Source of the DNA: Brevibacillus choshinensis
GTDB taxonomy: Bacteria; Bacillota; Bacilli; Brevibacillales; Brevibacillaceae
DNA: 64,000 bases
Direction: 5' to 3'
NCBI RefSeq assembly: GCF_016811915.1
Contig: NZ_CP069127.1
Coordinates: 4,966,001 to 5,030,000, forward strand
Shown one piece after another: positions 58,808 to 64,000 of this stretch. The position numbers were made by a program, and so were the translations under genes. The stretch's first letter is position 1, and each line of letters starts with the position of its first letter. The notes under the pieces were generated by a model. That model was not told the DNA's origin and did no database searches. It saw nothing but the letters and a program-made list of their open reading frames with translations.

Positions 58808-59541
58808 TCTTCTTCTACCAACCGCAAGTAAATGTCGTCCAGCGAATGGTACGGCATTCCGGTGATGTGCCTCAGCTCTTCCAGTGTCCCCTGTGCTTTG
58901 ATCCTGCCTTTATGCAAGATGATGAACCGATCGCAGTATTTTTCCGCCGTGGCCAGGATGTGCGTCGACATCAGAATGCCCGCTCCCTGCTCCTTGCAGC
59001 GTTCGAGCCACGTCAAAAGCGTGCGAATTCCGAGCGGATCCAGCCCGAGGATCGGCTCGTCCACAATGTACAAGGACGGTCGCACCATCAGTGCCATCAT
59101 GATCATCAGCTTTTGTCTCATCCCTTTGGAAAATTGCTGCGGGAATCGATCCTTGGCTTCCTCCATGCGGAACTCCTGCAGGAGTGGCTTCGCGCGTTCT
59201 ACAAACACCTCTTTTTCCAGTCCGTGGCTCATCGCTGCGAGCTCCAAATGCTCCCACAAGGTCAGCTCCTCGTAGTAGATCGGGGACTCTGGAATGTATC
59301 CGTAGGCATGGCGATAGGTATCGGGATCGGCTGAAAACGTCTTCCCTGCTATGCGGATCTCGCCTGCCCGCGGCTCCAAGAGACCCAAGATGTGTTTGAT
59401 GGTCGTACTCTTTCCAGCCCCGTTCAAGCCGATCAGCGCTACAATTTCCCGCTCCTGAATGTGAAAGGAGACGTCTTCGATGACTGAGTTCCTAGACGAG
59501 TACCCACCTGTCACGCCTTTTACTTCCAGCAAGGTTGTCAT
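58804..59541 (-). CDS. ecsA: ABC transporter ATP-binding protein, EcsA family
   Basis: A 245-residue ATPase with Walker A GLNGAGKS (about 38-45), signature FSKGMRQK (a K in place of the usual G-Q, typical of the EcsA/DrrA-like exporters), Walker B LYIVDEPILGLDP and an H-loop in STHILATAE. It energises EcsB, whose gene overlaps by 4 nt. The LplJ gene lies 27 nt upstream on the same strand, so a three-gene operon is possible. Confidence 0.92.
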   Translation of the reverse strand: MTTLLEVKGVTGGYSSRNSVIEDVSFHIQEREIVALIGLNGAGKSTTIKHILGLLEPRAGEIRIAGKTFSADPDTYRHAYGYIPESPIYYEELTLWEHLELAAMSHGLEKEVFVERAKPLLQEFRMEEAKDRFPQQFSKGMRQKLMIMMALMVRPSLYIVDEPILGLDPLGIRTLLTWLERCKEQGAGILMSTHILATAEKYCDRFIILHKGRIKAQGTLEELRHITGMPYHSLDDIYLRLVEEE

Positions 59542-59568
59542 GGTATGCCCCTTTCCTCGCTCTCTTTC

Positions 59569-60561
59569 TTAACCAAACAGCAGGTCCATGAAAGCTTCGC
59601 GGTCCAGATTGCCTACGAACTCATGGATGCTCACCTCGGCCAATGCGTCTGTGACCGCCCCACGATCGTACGGAATTCCTTCCAGCTTTGCTTCCAGCTC
59701 GGAAACCTCTCTGGCCCCGAAGAAATCTCCGTAAATCTTGGCTTCCTCTATCCGCCCCTTTTCAATATCCAGCTGCACCTCGACCGTTCCGATATTGTCA
59801 AAACGCTTGGAGGCGCGGAAATTGCTTTTCGGAGACTTGCCGTAGTTCCAGTCCCAGCTTTGGTAGCGCTCGCGGGACAGCTTGTGAATGTTTGCCCAAT
59901 CCTCTTCAGTGAGCTTGTACTCCTCCACTTCTCCTCCGCCAAATATCGAATGGAGGATCGCCAAGCGGAATTCCTCGATCGTCATATCCTTGTCCAAGAA
60001 CTCCGTGATGTTGGCGACGCGGCTGCGGATCGACTTGATCCCTTTGGACTTGATCTTTTCCGCATTGACCTTGAGCGCGGACACCACATTCTCCATCTCT
60101 GAAGCAAAAAGCAGCGTTCCATGGCTGTACATGCGCCCTTTCGTCGAGTATTGGGCATTTCCGGAGATCTTGCGCTCGCCTACCTGGATGTCATTGCGCC
60201 CCGTAAGCTCTGCTTCCACTCCCAGTCCTTTCAATGCTTGCACGACTGGTTCCGTAAACTTGCGGAAATTGTGAAAGGACTGACCGTCATCATTTGTGAT
60301 GAAGCTGAAATTCAAATTGCCCAAGTCGTGGTAAACGGCTCCTCCGCCAGAAAGTCTGCGAACGATATGGATGTTATTTTCCGCGACATAGTCTGCGTTG
60401 ATTTCCTCGATGGTGTTTTGGTTTTTGCCGATGATGATGGAAGGCTCATTTATGTAGAACAATAGGTAATCATCGCTGGCAGGAAGCTGTTTCAGAGCGT
60501 ATTCCTCGATTGCGAGGTTGATCCGGGGATCGGTAATCCCCTTGTTGTCGATAAATTTCAT
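59569..60561 (-). CDS. lplJ: Lipoate-protein ligase
   Basis: A 330-residue LplA/LplJ-type ligase that attaches lipoate (or octanoate-derived lipoate) to E2 and GcvH proteins using ATP. The lipoate-binding loop RRLSGGGAVYHDLGNLNFSF (about 72-91) and the N-terminal domain start DPRINLAIEEYALKQL are clear; the C-terminal accessory domain (about 245-330) is present, so it should be full-length. GGAGG sits 9 nt before the ATG at 60561; another ATG five codons earlier overlaps it. A -10-like TATGAT lies upstream. Confidence 0.94.
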   Translation of the reverse strand: MKFIDNKGITDPRINLAIEEYALKQLPASDDYLLFYINEPSIIIGKNQNTIEEINADYVAENNIHIVRRLSGGGAVYHDLGNLNFSFITNDDGQSFHNFRKFTEPVVQALKGLGVEAELTGRNDIQVGERKISGNAQYSTKGRMYSHGTLLFASEMENVVSALKVNAEKIKSKGIKSIRSRVANITEFLDKDMTIEEFRLAILHSIFGGGEVEEYKLTEEDWANIHKLSRERYQSWDWNYGKSPKSNFRASKRFDNIGTVEVQLDIEKGRIEEAKIYGDFFGAREVSELEAKLEGIPYDRGAVTDALAEVSIHEFVGNLDREAFMDLLFG

Positions 60562-60680
60562 TGGACGTGCCTCCATCTAGTGAACAGTCTTTTCTCTCCA
60601 TCATACCATTTTCGTCCAATGATCGCTCCTTTGGTATCATGCCTAATCGATAGTGCTAGTGGATTTCGAAAATACGTATG

Positions 60681-61391
60681 TTAAAAGGACTTGGCAAGGC
60701 GGAACCCCAGGTCATCGATGCGAAATGTCGGATGGCTACGTCGCCGAACGGTAGCCCCGCACCCCCTCGCCTCCTCCGCCCAGCTGCCTCCGCGAAAAAT
60801 TCGGTAGGAGCCGTACACGTCTGCATCATACAGATCCCAGCACCACTCCCACACGTTTCCTAGCATATCGTAAAGCCCCCATGCATTTGGTTTCTTTCGC
60901 CCTACATCATGGAGTCGGCCTTCTGAATTCTCAGCAAACCAGGCAATTTCATCAAGTTCTCCATATCTATAACCGGCTGTCCCTGCTTTGCATGCATATT
61001 GCCACTCTGCCTCTGTAGGTAGGCGATAGCCATCTGATCCCCAATCGCAAATAACGGCTTCACCATCATCGCTTACCGTGTAGCACTCTTGTAATCCTGC
61101 TTTTTGGGACAGACGATTACAAAAGGAGATGGCATCGTTCCATGAGACATGGACAATCGGACTTGCATCTCCGTCAAAAAGATTTGATTCTTCGGTAATG
61201 GCAAAGTATTGGCTTTTCGTTACAGGATATTTGGCTAGTAGAAACGGTCTTACTTCAGCTGTCCATTTGCTTTTGATCCGATCGTCTCTTAATTCGATAT
61301 TTCCCCCTGGGATTTTAACCAGTAGATCGTCCGGATAAGCCTCTCTGTCATCTGCCACAGTACGCACCTCCAGCGGTTCCCATTTCCACAT
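60681..61391 (-). CDS. Formylglycine-generating-enzyme-like (SUMF1/FGE-sulfatase domain) protein
   Basis: A 236-residue protein of the FGE-sulfatase superfamily: P-V-T-K-S-Q-Y-F, the YRLPTEAEWQYACKAG block, WGLYDMLGNVWEWCWDLY, RIFRGGSWAEEARGCGATVRRRSHP and the terminal LGFRLAK. In true FGEs two cysteines lie in the RGGS-W-C ... Y-C-R region; here the first is replaced (S-W-A-E-E) and only one Cys remains, so copper-dependent formylglycine formation is unlikely. Binding, EgtB-like or maturation-factor roles remain possible. The ribosome site (AGG, 6 nt before the ATG) is weak. No sulfatase gene is nearby. Confidence 0.82.
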   Translation of the reverse strand: MWKWEPLEVRTVADDREAYPDDLLVKIPGGNIELRDDRIKSKWTAEVRPFLLAKYPVTKSQYFAITEESNLFDGDASPIVHVSWNDAISFCNRLSQKAGLQECYTVSDDGEAVICDWGSDGYRLPTEAEWQYACKAGTAGYRYGELDEIAWFAENSEGRLHDVGRKKPNAWGLYDMLGNVWEWCWDLYDADVYGSYRIFRGGSWAEEARGCGATVRRRSHPTFRIDDLGFRLAKSF

Positions 61392-61464
61392 ATTTTACCT
61401 GTCCGCTTCCTTTTAAATCAATCACTTCCTCCGGTTCGCTTCTTACAGGAACTCTTGGAAACAT

Positions 61465-61499
61465 AAAAAGACCCGATGATCTAAAATCATCAGGTCTTT
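61465..61499 (-). terminator. Terminator of the rRNA operon
   Basis: AAAGACC-C-GATGAT (61467-61480) pairs with ATCATC-A-GGTCTTT (61486-61499), a 13-bp stem with one opposed mismatch and a 5-nt loop; the minus strand continues TTATG after TTT. It lies about 45 bp after the 23S 3' end with no 5S gene in between. The 61392-61464 stretch holds nothing recognisable. Confidence 0.88.
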
Positions 61500-61542
61500 G
61501 CCCTCGTACCTTCAAAACTGGATCTGCATGTTTGCTAAGAGT

Positions 61543-64000
<2,458 letters not shown>

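Overview
The window looks like the chromosome of a Gram-positive, Brevibacillus-like member of the Bacillales. This rests on AGGAGG-type Shine-Dalgarno sites with many GTG/TTG starts, EcsAB and LplJ homologues, SH3b/amidase wall hydrolases, a SigD-type promoter and a 23S rRNA gene of Firmicutes character. Genus assignment is inference. Most of the window is moderately GC-rich; sstT (44.8-46.0 kb) and the secreted protein at 39.6-40.3 kb are visibly more AT-rich.

1-19.4 kb: nineteen genes, all on the minus strand, form one large sugar-acid (aldonate/uronate) catabolic block. Read in transcription order (right to left) it holds an MFS aldonate/hexuronate transporter, a GhrB-like 2-hydroxyacid dehydrogenase, a TRAP transporter (P-Q-M), a CtBP-like dehydrogenase, a second TRAP binding protein, a LarA-domain protein, D-galactonate dehydratase, a YjhG-type pentonate dehydratase, a TIM-barrel protein of unknown role, KDG kinase, KDPG aldolase, an IclR regulator, an FAH-fold dehydratase/hydrolase, an SDR, a split UxaA-type dehydratase and an aldehyde dehydrogenase cut by the window edge. 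DgoD-KdgK-Eda is a complete route from galactonate to pyruvate plus glyceraldehyde 3-phosphate. The YjhG-like, FAH-like and aldehyde dehydrogenases fit a Weimberg-type route from a pentonate to 2-oxoglutarate. Three near-identical IclR/KdgR-like operators lie at the two promoter regions of the block.

19.8-32.5 kb: a wall amidase, a copper-amine-oxidase-N-domain secreted protein, a group D flavin monooxygenase divergent from a LysR regulator, a GNAT enzyme, an enolase-superfamily epimerase with a YfcC transporter and an unusual regulator, and a tripartite tricarboxylate (Tct) transporter.

32.5-40.3 kb: adhP is read leftwards from a consensus sigma-54 promoter. Divergently lie an iron alcohol dehydrogenase, a soluble histidine kinase, an NtrC-type activator and a BenE-like transporter, followed by a small secreted protein.

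40.3-46.1 kb: a decayed GGDEF gene, an SDR divergent from a WYL regulator, a NiaP-like transporter, RidA and SstT.

46.1-53.4 kb: two divergent sulfonate/organosulfur operons (ssuD-ssuB-ssuC-AKR-ssuE to the left; an NtaA/DszA-type monooxygenase and an SsuA-like binding protein to the right). Each has its own promoter, and each leader carries the same 21-nt hairpin element whose 3' arm is also the 5' arm of an intrinsic terminator. I regard this as the most interesting candidate for an undescribed regulatory system.

53.4-64 kb: a SigD promoter and a c-di-GMP-I riboswitch precede a GNAT-chemoreceptor pair. Then come a YcdB/YcdC secreted protein, ecsBA, lplJ, a formylglycine-generating-enzyme-like protein and the 3' 2.4 kb of a 23S rRNA gene. 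That rRNA gene is followed directly by a terminator with no 5S gene.
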